Numbered from the stretch's first letter, positions 1-7,280 are shown. The stretch: 14,186 nucleotides of DNA from an uncultured Granulosicoccaceae bacterium (GCA_937951695.1 CALFBL010000096.1:1-14186), one strand, 5' to 3'. Numbers and translations are program-made. The notes: generated by a model from the sequence alone, not told the origin.

Positions 1-1251
1 GTAGTCATAGTCTTGGTAGAACCCACGACGAATCTGCGCGCCCACATCCTGTAACTGGGAATTTATCGGACGATCACTTTCCAGAACTTCTTTCTTGAAT
101 ATCGCTTTGCCATCCACCAGATCATATTGCTGACCCTCGACGCCAAAGTTCGCCAGCCGCCGACCGGCATCAGAGAACCAGAAATCCATGTACTTGATGG
201 TTTCTATGGGATTTTCGTTGGTGACGCTGATCGCCCAGCCCTCAGGCTTGACTGGAATGCGGCGATGCTCTTCCATACGCACACCTGAAATCGATGCTGG
301 TGGAATAAACGCCTCAAACTTAAAACCGTCAACCTTTCCGGCGAGGGAATCGTTGTAGCCTGCCGTGGACGCAAACCAATCATGAGTGAACCCGCCTAGA
401 TTTTCTGAGAGCAAAAACTCCCGTGCGCGACTGCCCCGAGTAAACACCTCCGGATCGATCAAGCCTTCCCGATACCATTTTGCGATGTGCTTGATACCTT
501 CGCGATAACCTTCACCCGCATACCCGTGTTTGATTTTGCCGTCGTCCACGTGAAAGTCATGGTAGGTATCTGACCCTGATGAACGTCCGTCCCACAGAGT
601 GACCAGGCGCAGAACCTCTTCCCAGTTACGGAAAAAAGCTGGCACTTCATCTTTCCGGCCGTTGCCATTAGGATCGTCATTGCGAAAGGCTGTGAGAACC
701 TCGTACAGCTCGTTGACATCGTTGGGCGCATTAAGCCCAAGCGTCTCTAACCAGTCGGTTCGGATAAAGTAGGCCCGACCGTACTTACCGTCGGTAAGGT
801 AAGGTACAAAGTACATGTTTCCATCGCCTGCGAGGATGGAGCTGAATATCTCTGGCTTCTCTTTCATCAACGCGGAAATGTTCGGGGCGTGCTCTGCGAT
901 GAGATCCTGCAGTGGAATAAACGCCCCTTCGGGGCCGTAGCGGTTCACGTTGGACTTAATAAATTTACCACCAACGATATCGGGTAGATCCCCTGCCGCC
1001 AGCATCAAGTTGAACGCTTCCTGACTATCCGGCGTGTTGCCCACCGTAACGTTGTTCAGACTGATCCCGGTTAAACGAGCCGCTTCCAGCTCCACGGGCC
1101 AATTATTATCGTACGTAAATTTCTTGTCGTGCATATGCACGTCCAGAGTCAGTGGTTTTTCGACGACTCGGTATTCTGAATCGTTCTGGGCTAGCGCCCA
1201 TCCACCTGATACGGCCAAAGCCGCAGCTACTGCTATCGATATTTTTTGCAT
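1..1251 (-). CDS. algQ: Periplasmic solute-binding protein of an alginate-type oligosaccharide ABC importer (AlgQ-like), C-terminus cut by window edge
   Basis: This would capture an oligosaccharide in the periplasm and deliver it to the permease pair encoded just upstream. The 417 visible residues start with a Sec signal peptide (about 1-21, cleavage after the second Ala of WALA). There is no lipobox Cys, so it should be soluble and periplasmic. Residues 193-202 (DPNGNGRKDE) form the EF-hand-like calcium loop of the AlgQ/LipO family. As I recall the Sphingomonas A1 AlgQ2 sequence, many blocks match closely: EKPLTL, SQEAFNLM, LPDIVGG, EGAFIPL, HDWFAST, and RRGFYQDYDY near the edge. AlgQ proteins are a little over 500 residues, so roughly 100-120 are missing. 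The start is fixed by a strong GGAGGA Shine-Dalgarno 4 nt upstream. It is the last visible gene of the operon, 24 nt after the permease gene. The family is well supported; alginate as substrate is inferred. Confidence 0.85.
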   Translation of the reverse strand, partial: MQKISIAVAAALAVSGGWALAQNDSEYRVVEKPLTLDVHMHDKKFTYDNNWPVELEAARLTGISLNNVTVGNTPDSQEAFNLMLAAGDLPDIVGGKFIKSNVNRYGPEGAFIPLQDLIAEHAPNISALMKEKPEIFSSILAGDGNMYFVPYLTDGKYGRAYFIRTDWLETLGLNAPNDVNELYEVLTAFRNDDPNGNGRKDEVPAFFRNWEEVLRLVTLWDGRSSGSDTYHDFHVDDGKIKHGYAGEGYREGIKHIAKWYREGLIDPEVFTRGSRAREFLLSENLGGFTHDWFASTAGYNDSLAGKVDGFKFEAFIPPASISGVRMEEHRRIPVKPEGWAISVTNENPIETIKYMDFWFSDAGRRLANFGVEGQQYDLVDGKAIFKKEVLESDRPINSQLQDVGAQIRRGFYQDYDY

Positions 1252-1255
1252 AATT

Positions 1256-1261
1256 TCCTCC
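1256..1261 (-). promoter_or_regulatory. Strong Shine-Dalgarno of the binding-protein gene
   Basis: The minus strand reads GGAGGA, then AATT, then ATG. It is the best ribosome-binding site in this operon; the two permease genes have only weak ones. This fits the usual need for more binding protein than membrane components. The link to expression level is inferred. Confidence 0.7.
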
Positions 1262-1275
1262 ACCATGCGTTTTGA

Positions 1276-2157
1276 CTACTCTTTGACACCACCTAAGAGG
1301 ATGCCCTTATTAAAGTACTTCTGAAGAAATGGGTACAAAATCAACACCGGTATAATCGAGCACACAATAATAGCTGCGCTCACCGTTTCAAACGAATACG
1401 CGGACGTTAAGGTTGAACTGACAAATTCTTCATCGTCAGTCAGTTCAACGATTACCTGCCGCAGATACACCTGTAAAGGAATCTTGTTCTCATCTTGCAA
1501 CAAAACCATTGCCCAGAAGAACCCATTCCAGCGGGACACAACGCAGAACAAGGCGATTGTGACAATGGCTGGCTTCGATAAAGGGATATACACTTTTCGA
1601 AGAATCTGAAACTCATTGGCGCCATCCATGCGAGCCGCCTCCTCAAAAGAGCTGGGCAATGACTCAAAGAAATTGCGCAACAGAATTATGTTAAACGCAT
1701 TCACCGCAAACCCAATAATGATACCGAAGTAGCTGTCAAGCAGCCCTAGGTCACGAATGTTCAGAAAGAACGGGATCATGCCTGCGTTAAACCACATGGT
1801 GAACGCCACCACAAAATTCCAGAACCTTCGACCTATTAGCTGGGGGCGCGACAACGCATACGCACCTGGGATAATGATGAGCAAGCTCGTGATCGTGCCA
1901 CCAATGGTGTAGATAAACGTGTTCCGGTATGAGATCCAGAACATCTCATCACTCAACACACGTTTGAAAGCGGCCACCGTAAACTCCACCGGCGTCAGCA
2001 CCACCTGCCCGGCACTGGCAGAAAACCCGGAGCTTAACGATAACGAGACAATATAGATAAACGGATAGAGCGTCGATAGAGTAAACAGACCCACCAGGAT
2101 CATATTTACGATGACGAACACTTTGTCACCGCGACTGTAGAGATTCATGTTAGTCAT
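1276..2157 (-). CDS. algM2: ABC importer inner-membrane permease, LplC/YtcP type (AlgM2-like)
   Basis: This is one of two transmembrane subunits forming the sugar channel. At 293 residues it has about six hydrophobic segments (about 15-40, 78-100, 112-132, 143-161, 196-218, 260-278). The EAA loop at about 171-196 (EEAARMDGANEFQI...PLSKP) docks onto the ATPase. The segment ending in GGVKE is typical of LplC/YtcP permeases. It starts 6 nt after the stop of the partner permease gene and is followed after 24 nt by the binding-protein gene. No convincing Shine-Dalgarno precedes this ATG, so translational coupling is likely; a second ATG three codons in (2148) is an alternative start. Permease identity is secure. 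The AlgM2 name rests on gene content and the AlgQ-like neighbour. Confidence 0.88.
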   Translation of the reverse strand: MTNMNLYSRGDKVFVIVNMILVGLFTLSTLYPFIYIVSLSLSSGFSASAGQVVLTPVEFTVAAFKRVLSDEMFWISYRNTFIYTIGGTITSLLIIIPGAYALSRPQLIGRRFWNFVVAFTMWFNAGMIPFFLNIRDLGLLDSYFGIIIGFAVNAFNIILLRNFFESLPSSFEEAARMDGANEFQILRKVYIPLSKPAIVTIALFCVVSRWNGFFWAMVLLQDENKIPLQVYLRQVIVELTDDEEFVSSTLTSAYSFETVSAAIIVCSIIPVLILYPFLQKYFNKGILLGGVKE

Positions 2158-2163
2158 TGGCCG

Positions 2164-3090
2164 CTACCACAATGACGTCTTCGAGTAGCGTCGCGCGATC
2201 ATGTTGGCACTGATCACCAGTATGAAAGCCACCACCGCGTTGAACAATCCCGCCGCACCGGCTAAATCATACTGCCCGCTTTGCAGGCCCTGACGATAAA
2301 TATAGGTATTGATGATGTCCGATGTCTGATAGGTGGCCGGTTGATACAGCAAGATAACCAATTCAAACCCGACTTCAAGCAAATTCCCAATACGGATGAT
2401 TAACATGATGATGATGGTAGGTAGTATCGATGGCAGCGTAATCTTCCACATCATCTGCCAACGTGATGCACCATCGACCACTGCCGACTCATAAAGCGAT
2501 GGACTAACGCCAGCGATCGCCGCAAGAAACACGATGGATGAAAATCCGGCCTCCTGCCAGATGCTGGAGCCAATGAAAATCGGCCTAAACCACTCGGGTT
2601 TGGTAAGAAAGTAGATGGGATCAATTCCCAGCTTCATCAATAATACGTTAACGACACCGGAGGACGGTGAAAAGGCGGTAATAACAATACCAGCCATAAT
2701 GACAGTCGAAATAAAATGTGGCAAATAGACGATGGTTTGCGTGGTGCGCTTGAACCACTGAATCAAAATTTCATTGAACATCAACGCCAACATGATCGGC
2801 ACCGGAAAACCGATTAATAAACTGTAGGCGCTCAAAACAAACGTATTTTTGACCGCTCGCAAAAATTGATCACTACCCAGCAAGGTTTGAAAATGCTCAA
2901 AGCCAACCCAGGGGCTTGCCGTTATGCCACGCCACAGGCTGTAGTCTTTAAAGGCGATCTGCAACCCGTACATGGGCTTGTACAAAAACAGAATAAACCA
3001 GACGATGGTAGGCACCAGTAGCACGTAGATCTGCCACTCACGTTTAAAATGACGCCCGTACCACTGAAGGTTTTTTCTCTCTGATGCCAT
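2164..3090 (-). CDS. algM1: ABC importer inner-membrane permease, LplB type (AlgM1-like)
   Basis: This is the second transmembrane subunit of the importer (308 residues). A basic N-terminus leads into a first membrane segment at about 21-37, followed by the family-typical stretch YKPMYGLQIAFKDY (37-50) and SPWVGFEHF (59-67). Further membrane segments lie at about 85-106, 120-140, 170-195, 222-246 and 278-298. The EAA loop is at about 200-224 (YESAVVDGASRWQ...ITLP). The gene starts 6 nt after the ATPase stop codon and ends 6 nt before the LplC-type permease gene, so the three are certainly co-transcribed. LplB/LplC permeases are best known from Firmicutes oligosaccharide importers, but Sphingomonas AlgM1/AlgM2 belong to the same group. 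Substrate assignment is inferred from the adjacent AlgQ-like protein. Confidence 0.88.
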   Translation of the reverse strand: MASERKNLQWYGRHFKREWQIYVLLVPTIVWFILFLYKPMYGLQIAFKDYSLWRGITASPWVGFEHFQTLLGSDQFLRAVKNTFVLSAYSLLIGFPVPIMLALMFNEILIQWFKRTTQTIVYLPHFISTVIMAGIVITAFSPSSGVVNVLLMKLGIDPIYFLTKPEWFRPIFIGSSIWQEAGFSSIVFLAAIAGVSPSLYESAVVDGASRWQMMWKITLPSILPTIIIMLIIRIGNLLEVGFELVILLYQPATYQTSDIINTYIYRQGLQSGQYDLAGAAGLFNAVVAFILVISANMIARRYSKTSLW

Positions 3091-3096
3091 GGCTAT

Positions 3097-4215
3097 TCAG
3101 CTCGCCTCGCCTGAAACACTGATGCGCAAGGCCTTACCGGTTTCACTGTCAAACGCGTGAACGTCTGACGCTTTAATGTAGAGCTTGGATACTGAATTCA
3201 GGTAGTCAATATCGCCGTGGGTTTCAACTTTAACAATGAACGGTGTATCACTGACTCGCGTGTGTAGTAACGCTTCCGAACCCAACGGCTCGACCAAATC
3301 CAGTTCACAGGTCAACTCGGTAAATTCAGCTGAATCGTTAGGCGCTAGATGCACATGTTCAGGCCGGATGCCAATCACAGCTGCAGCACCGTCTTTGATC
3401 GTCGTCACATCGGAATCTTTTACCGGTATGAGCACACCGTTTTCGGTCTCAAGAGTAGGCGTGGCGTTGTTCAACCTGAGAACACCTTGCAACTGATTCA
3501 TCGGTGGAGAGCCAATAAAGCCCGCAACAAATAGGCTTGCCGGATGACGGAACAGGTCCATAGGCTTACCGATTTGTTCGATCTCACCGTCCTGCATCAC
3601 CACAATACGATCGGCCAACGTCATGGCCTCTACCTGATCATGGGTGACGTAGATACTGGTGACTCCCAGACGTTTATGCAGCAACTTTATTTCCGCTCGC
3701 ATCTGCAACCGCAGCTTCGCGTCGAGGTTGGATAAAGGCTCATCGAACAAAAACACTTTCGGATGCCTAACGATTGCCCGGCCCATCGCCACGCGTTGCC
3801 GTTGACCGCCTGAGAGCTCGGCAGGCTTTCGCTCAAGCAAATCTGTCAATTCCAGAATCCGCGCTACCTCAGTCACCTGCTTTTTAATCTCGTCTTTTCT
3901 AACCTTACGAATGTTCAGACCAAAGGCGATGTTGTCGGCGACTGACAGATGCGGGTACAAAGCATAATTCTGGAACACCATCGCTACATCGCGATCTTTA
4001 GGCGCGATGTGATTAACGCATCGTCCGTTAATGTCAAGCTCGCCAGCCGAGACTTCCTCAAGCCCTGCGACCATTCTTAAGGTGGTGGATTTTCCACAGC
4101 CTGACGGGCCGACCAAAACCAGGAACTCGCGCTCCTTGATCTCTAGGTTGAGATTGCGTACCACCTCAAGCTTGCCGAAGCGCTTGCTGATATTTGACAG
4201 CTTGATGTCAGCCAT
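3097..4215 (-). CDS. algS: ABC importer ATPase, MalK/UgpC/MsmX type (AlgS-like)
   Basis: This cytoplasmic ATPase subunit powers the importer. At 372 residues it has Walker A GPSGCGKST (36-44), a Q-loop at Q82, signature LSGGQ (134-138), Walker B VFLFDEP (154-160), D-loop SNLD (162-165) and switch His192 (YVTHDQ). The C-terminal third, after about 235, is the TOBE-type regulatory domain usual for MalK/UgpC proteins. All catalytic residues are present. It is the first gene of the operon: its ATG lies 6 nt after a GGGAGGG Shine-Dalgarno, and a permease gene follows 6 nt after its stop. A dedicated ATPase matters here because many Firmicutes LplABC systems lack one and share MsmX. Its presence matches the proteobacterial AlgS arrangement. 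ATPase function is certain; the symbol depends on the neighbours. Confidence 0.92.
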   Translation of the reverse strand: MADIKLSNISKRFGKLEVVRNLNLEIKEREFLVLVGPSGCGKSTTLRMVAGLEEVSAGELDINGRCVNHIAPKDRDVAMVFQNYALYPHLSVADNIAFGLNIRKVRKDEIKKQVTEVARILELTDLLERKPAELSGGQRQRVAMGRAIVRHPKVFLFDEPLSNLDAKLRLQMRAEIKLLHKRLGVTSIYVTHDQVEAMTLADRIVVMQDGEIEQIGKPMDLFRHPASLFVAGFIGSPPMNQLQGVLRLNNATPTLETENGVLIPVKDSDVTTIKDGAAAVIGIRPEHVHLAPNDSAEFTELTCELDLVEPLGSEALLHTRVSDTPFIVKVETHGDIDYLNSVSKLYIKASDVHAFDSETGKALRISVSGEAS

Positions 4216-4290
4216 AGAGCGCCCTCCCGCAAGGCAAACCTACATGTTCTGGTAGCCACATACGACTCGTGAAGACCGTCCAAGTGGCGT

Positions 4291-4319
4291 ACCATACTAG
4301 TATCCACTCTGGAATTCAA
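4291..4319 (-). promoter_or_regulatory. Candidate sigma70 promoter of the importer operon
   Basis: On the minus strand a -35 box TTGAAT (4319-4314) and a -10 box TATGGT (4296-4291) are separated by exactly 17 nt. Each matches the consensus at four of six positions. Transcription would begin near 4284 and give a leader of about 70 nt before the ATPase start at 4215. It was found by eye and is not experimentally supported. Confidence 0.45.
4294..4303. promoter_or_regulatory. Candidate regulator operator, perfect 10-bp palindrome
   Basis: ATACTAGTAT is a perfect inverted repeat. It overlaps the candidate -10 box of the importer promoter and the end of its spacer, an ideal place for repression. 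It sits between the importer operon and the divergent GntR/FCD regulator gene, whose family binds short palindromes of this size. That the regulator binds here is inferred. Confidence 0.4.
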
Positions 4320-4399
4320 CATACTTTAGTTCCAATTTTCAATCCTGTGGCGGCTCACAGAATCCACGCGAGCTTTACTACAGAAGCTGGTGTGATTAC

Positions 4400-4415
4400 T
4401 CATAGACCCGTATGA
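4400..4415. promoter_or_regulatory. Second candidate operator, interrupted palindrome upstream of the regulator gene
   Basis: TCATA, six bases, then TATGA form perfect 5-bp arms. The right arm overlaps TATGAT (4411-4416), a 5-of-6 match to a -10 box on the plus strand, but no good -35 lies upstream of it. It could be an autoregulatory site for the regulator gene that starts at 4503. It shares only part of its half-site (CATA/TATG) with the palindrome at 4294-4303. Confidence 0.25.
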
Positions 4416-4502
4416 TCGGCATCGACCAGTCGAGAGATCCAGACACCGACGTGGATAGCTCCGGTCCTAGTGCATCTTTGATATTTAAGGAGAACTACAC
4501 AG

Positions 4503-5192
4503 ATGTCCACTCATCACGCGGCACTCGGGGTATTGCGCCGCACCTCAGCCGACCACGTATTCGATCAACTGCGTGCGGACATCGTCTCTCTGGCTCTTCC
4601 ACCTGGAACCAAGCTGTCTGAATCGGAGATAGCGAAACAGAGCAAGGTATCGCGCCAACCCGTTCGCGAAGCTTTTATCCGTTTGACAAACATTGGCCTG
4701 ATCACCGTGCGACCACAAAAAGCCACGCTGGTCCGTAAGATTTCAAATCAGCAAATACTCAACGCACGTTTTATCCGCACCGCTGTCGAGGTGGAGGTCG
4801 TGCGCAAAGCCTGCACAATTGATCAGCCCATTGACCTCGAATCGTTTGAAGCCAATCTTGACAAGCAAACCCAAGCGGCCACGGACAACAACACCGATGC
4901 GTTTCATGCGTTGGACTACGACTTCCACCGCCAAATTTGCATTGCTGCTGGTTCCGAATTTGCCTTTGAGACCATCGCCGACAATAAATCGCAGGTGGAC
5001 CGCCTGTGCATGCTGTGCCTGGCGAGTAAGCAGGGCATGCTCGAGCTAATCGAGGATCACAAACAGATTTTCGCGATGCTCAAACAACGCGATGCGAACA
5101 CCATGATCGCTTTGACCCGACAGCATCTATCCCGCCTCGACCGTACTCTGCAACAAGCAAAAAAGGAACACGAAAACTTTTTTGAGGACTGA
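4503..5192 (+). CDS. GntR-family transcriptional regulator with FCD domain (FadR/VanR group), probable regulator of the importer operon
   Basis: This is a DNA-binding regulator of 229 residues. A winged helix-turn-helix spans about 12-80, with the GntR signature LPPGTKLSESEIAKQSKVSR then PVREAFIRL in its recognition region. An all-helical FCD effector domain follows from about 85. The conserved metal and ligand positions of FCD domains are visible as D138-x-x-F-H142, H186 and H208. The ATG follows AAGGAG with a spacing of about 10 nt. The gene is divergent from the importer operon across a 287-bp intergenic region holding candidate operators, so it most likely controls that operon. Family members often respond to sugar acids, and I recall that Sphingomonas AlgO, the alginate regulator, is also GntR-type. 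Domain assignment is firm; effector and targets are inferred. Confidence 0.88.
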   Translation: MSTHHAALGVLRRTSADHVFDQLRADIVSLALPPGTKLSESEIAKQSKVSRQPVREAFIRLTNIGLITVRPQKATLVRKISNQQILNARFIRTAVEVEVVRKACTIDQPIDLESFEANLDKQTQAATDNNTDAFHALDYDFHRQICIAAGSEFAFETIADNKSQVDRLCMLCLASKQGMLELIEDHKQIFAMLKQRDANTMIALTRQHLSRLDRTLQQAKKEHENFFED

Positions 5193-5221
5193 ATCGCGCT
5201 GCCCCCGATTCCGGCGGCATT

Positions 5222-5419
5222 TTGCCACTGGGCTGTACTAGGGGGAAAAACACCAACCCTAGCAGAGAGGAGATCGTCGATGTTGCGCGCGTCATGGGGT
5301 CTGAAGTCACTGGACTCTTGTCAAAGTTATTTTCTGAAAAAACCGATGACTTAATACTTCTTGAAAAAGCAATTGAAAGTGCTGAATTAACCCACTCCGG
5401 TCAAGCAGACTCCGAGTAA
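5222..5419 (+). CDS. Uncertain small reading frame, 65 codons, no recognised family
   Basis: I do not recognise this. The frame opens at a TTG and has no ATG until codon 25 (5294), which lacks a Shine-Dalgarno. The C-terminal two thirds looks protein-like: an acidic, amphipathic helical stretch (SREEIVDVARVMGSE, then KTDDLILLEKAIESAEL). A good Shine-Dalgarno (GAGGAG, about 5267-5272) precedes an ATG at 5280, but that ATG is in another frame and encodes only 24 residues. The mismatch suggests either a gene remnant with a lost frame or chance. Nothing else is visible in the 306-bp stretch 5193-5498 between the regulator and the VOC gene, and no clear terminator is seen there. Confidence 0.25.
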   Translation: MPLGCTRGKNTNPSREEIVDVARVMGSEVTGLLSKLFSEKTDDLILLEKAIESAELTHSGQADSE

Positions 5420-5498
5420 TTCGCTGATTAGATACGCACCCTCTTAGAGTATTTTAATAGCTCACGCTTCCGTTAATTCCTCAATCCGGACAGCGAAC

Positions 5499-5921
5499 TC
5501 ATGCCTGAAACTTTCTAGTTCCGAGGTTCTGTATAAAGCGTAAAAGGTATCCATCAGGGTCCATTACCCAGAGTTGCGTCTCACCATGTTCAATTTCGTT
5601 CTCTCTGTGCCATTGGTCTCTGACTGGTATTCGCAAGGGATAATCATTCGTTTCCAGTGCAGTTGCTAGTTGTGATACATCCTGTGCGACTATGGAAAAA
5701 TTTACGCCTTGACCCCTGGGATACTCCATCGAGCCAGTTCGTGAATGCTGGTTCTGATTGTCCTCGAGAAGCATGACGTGAGCATCTCCAAAGGTTAGAT
5801 AGTGAAAGCGCTCTTCTGGTCGGCTGTACTTAATTTTGAAGCCCAATATTTCAACGTAAAAGTGTGAAGAACGATCAAGATTCTTAACGATAAGCTCAGG
5901 AAACAGCGCCGCAGATTCCAT
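5499..5921 (-). CDS. VOC-superfamily protein (glyoxalase/bleomycin-resistance fold)
   Basis: A small single-gene protein of 140 residues with the paired beta-alpha-beta-beta-beta modules of the vicinal oxygen chelate fold. The first module runs about 3-60 (ELIVKNLDRSSHFYVEILGF, then the HYLTFGDAHVMLLED strands). The second runs about 70-135 (VNFSIVAQDVSQL, then ETQLWVMDPDGYLLRFIQN). The DPDGYLLRF ending is the hallmark of the bleomycin-resistance/glyoxalase group. VOC proteins include binding proteins, dioxygenases and isomerases, so the reaction and ligand cannot be named. The ATG at 5921 is preferred over an in-frame TTG at 5933 because the family begins close to the first strand; only a weak GGA lies upstream. 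It stands alone, 158 nt downstream of the DUF3144 gene on the same strand. Confidence 0.75.
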   Translation of the reverse strand: MESAALFPELIVKNLDRSSHFYVEILGFKIKYSRPEERFHYLTFGDAHVMLLEDNQNQHSRTGSMEYPRGQGVNFSIVAQDVSQLATALETNDYPLRIPVRDQWHRENEIEHGETQLWVMDPDGYLLRFIQNLGTRKFQA

Positions 5922-6079
5922 TCGATATTCCAATTTTTGTAGTTTGCGTAAGTCCGCTGTGGGCCGTTGTATTAAACAGTAATTCGTGAAAAGTTAACCA
6001 ACCAAACTCAATCGCGATGGTCTACCACCCCACTGCCTAAATTCACAAACCGGGTGACTCGTGGGTCACTCGCAAAAGC

Positions 6080-6379
6080 TCACTTATCATCCGCTTCATT
6101 CAGTAACTCATCGTGCCTATCGAGATTTTGCTCTAGCATGTTGTAAAACTCACCCGCGTAATGCTCTAAAGCGCCAACTTTCTCTTTTTCAAACGTCGCC
6201 GCCTCATCAATTTGTGTGGCCACTGAGAACGCACAGAAGCGCGACGATGCAAACATGAAAGCAGCACTGATCATGCTCGGGTCATGCCCGGTGAGCTTAT
6301 CGTTTGCTAGGTCGATAAACTGATCGGCCAACATAAGAAATTCGCGGTTACGCTCGTCTTCGGTTTTATTGTTTTCCAT
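6080..6379 (-). CDS. DUF3144 family protein
   Basis: A small soluble protein of 99 residues, predicted to be almost entirely helical and acidic, with no signal peptide or membrane segment. The core is the DUF3144 pattern as I know it: an N-terminal helix with ADQFIDLAND, a middle helix with SAAFMFASSRFCAFSVAT, and a C-terminal helix with EHYAGEFYNMLEQNLDRHDE. Family members are common in Proteobacteria and have no established function. The gene starts 13 nt after the stop of the EamA-type transporter gene on the same strand and is probably co-transcribed with it. No good Shine-Dalgarno precedes the ATG, which fits translational coupling. Confidence 0.75.
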   Translation of the reverse strand: MENNKTEDERNREFLMLADQFIDLANDKLTGHDPSMISAAFMFASSRFCAFSVATQIDEAATFEKEKVGALEHYAGEFYNMLEQNLDRHDELLNEADDK

Positions 6380-6392
6380 AGTCAGAATTATA

Positions 6393-7280
6393 TCAGCTAG
6401 TTAACTGGTGCTCACGGTACCAAGCGAAGAGACCTGTGCCAACAATGATTAGGGAGCCAATCAATGTTACACCGTCGGGTACCTCTGAAAACACGAGATA
6501 TCCAAAGACAATCGCCCAGAGTAAGCTGGTGTACCGAAATGGCGTCACCACCGCTACTTCCCCGACTCGCATAGCCAGAATAATAAACAGATACCCCACG
6601 ACTAAAAACATGGCAGCAGCAAATATCGTCAAAAGTTGATACCTGCTGACCGGCTGCCATTGATCGAGTGCCGTGGTAGCGACCAAACCAAACACCGCAA
6701 CTGAAATACCGGTTGCCACCATGACCCAGAAACTGTGTACATCGACGGGCATGGTTCGGGTGATGAGATCCCTCGCTGCCGCAAAAACCACCGACACCAC
6801 CACTAACACGATGGCCGGTTGAAAACCAATAAAACCTGGGCGAATAATCACCAGCACGCCGATCAAACCAACCAGGATCGCAACCCAACGGCGCCAGCCA
6901 ACCTTTTCACCCAGGAACAGGACCGCCCCAAGGGTAACCATCAGTGGTAAAGACTGCATTACCGCAGATACCTCTGCAAACGGAATTCGCACCAATGCGA
7001 TCAAAAACGCGATAGTGGCCAGCACTTCCATCAGCGCCCGAGCCAATATCAGTGACCACCGCGATTTAGCTGGCACCACTGGTGTGCTTCGCCGAGCCTT
7101 CGTGATCAGCCACCAAATCAGCAAAAACCCGACAATAAAAGCACCACGTACCGCGATAATTTCAAAAATAGGCAACGATTTGCCTAGAAACTTTACAAAA
7201 AGATCGTTAACCGTAAAACCAAACATGGCGATAACCATGTACAAACAACCGAGTACATTAGGTGATAGTCTCGACCGCAT
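6393..7280 (-). CDS. EamA/DMT-superfamily membrane transporter, substrate unknown
   Basis: An inner-membrane protein of 295 residues with ten hydrophobic segments in two repeated halves, the architecture of EamA (drug/metabolite) transporters. Half one runs about 8-147 (AMFGFTVNDLFVKFL start; VSAVMQSLPLMVTLGAVLF and LGEKVGWRRW near its end). Half two runs about 155-287 (VAVVTPFRYTSLLWAIVFG near its end). These proteins export or import amino acids, nucleosides, S-adenosylmethionine or drugs; the sequence does not say which. The ATG at 7280 is chosen because GAGG lies 7 nt upstream and the first membrane segment follows at once. A longer frame reaching 7439 would add 53 hydrophilic residues and run antisense into the divergent TPR gene. 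Only 45 bp separate the two divergent starts. Confidence 0.85.
   Translation of the reverse strand: MRSRLSPNVLGCLYMVIAMFGFTVNDLFVKFLGKSLPIFEIIAVRGAFIVGFLLIWWLITKARRSTPVVPAKSRWSLILARALMEVLATIAFLIALVRIPFAEVSAVMQSLPLMVTLGAVLFLGEKVGWRRWVAILVGLIGVLVIIRPGFIGFQPAIVLVVVSVVFAAARDLITRTMPVDVHSFWVMVATGISVAVFGLVATTALDQWQPVSRYQLLTIFAAAMFLVVGYLFIILAMRVGEVAVVTPFRYTSLLWAIVFGYLVFSEVPDGVTLIGSLIIVGTGLFAWYREHQLTS

Noticed and set aside
1276..3090. Recent horizontal transfer of the LplB/LplC permeases from Firmicutes
   Set aside because: Proteobacterial AlgM1/AlgM2 belong to the same group, the binding protein has a Gram-negative style signal peptide, and base use does not look different from neighbouring genes by eye.
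6054..6069. Small hairpin GTGAC-N6-GTCAC after the DUF3144 gene as a terminator
   Set aside because: Stem of only 5 bp with no following T-tract in either direction.
6412..6888. 158-codon minus-strand frame inside the transporter gene
   Set aside because: Low-quality composition (many Gly, Cys, His, Trp) and lies wholly within the well-supported EamA gene in another frame.
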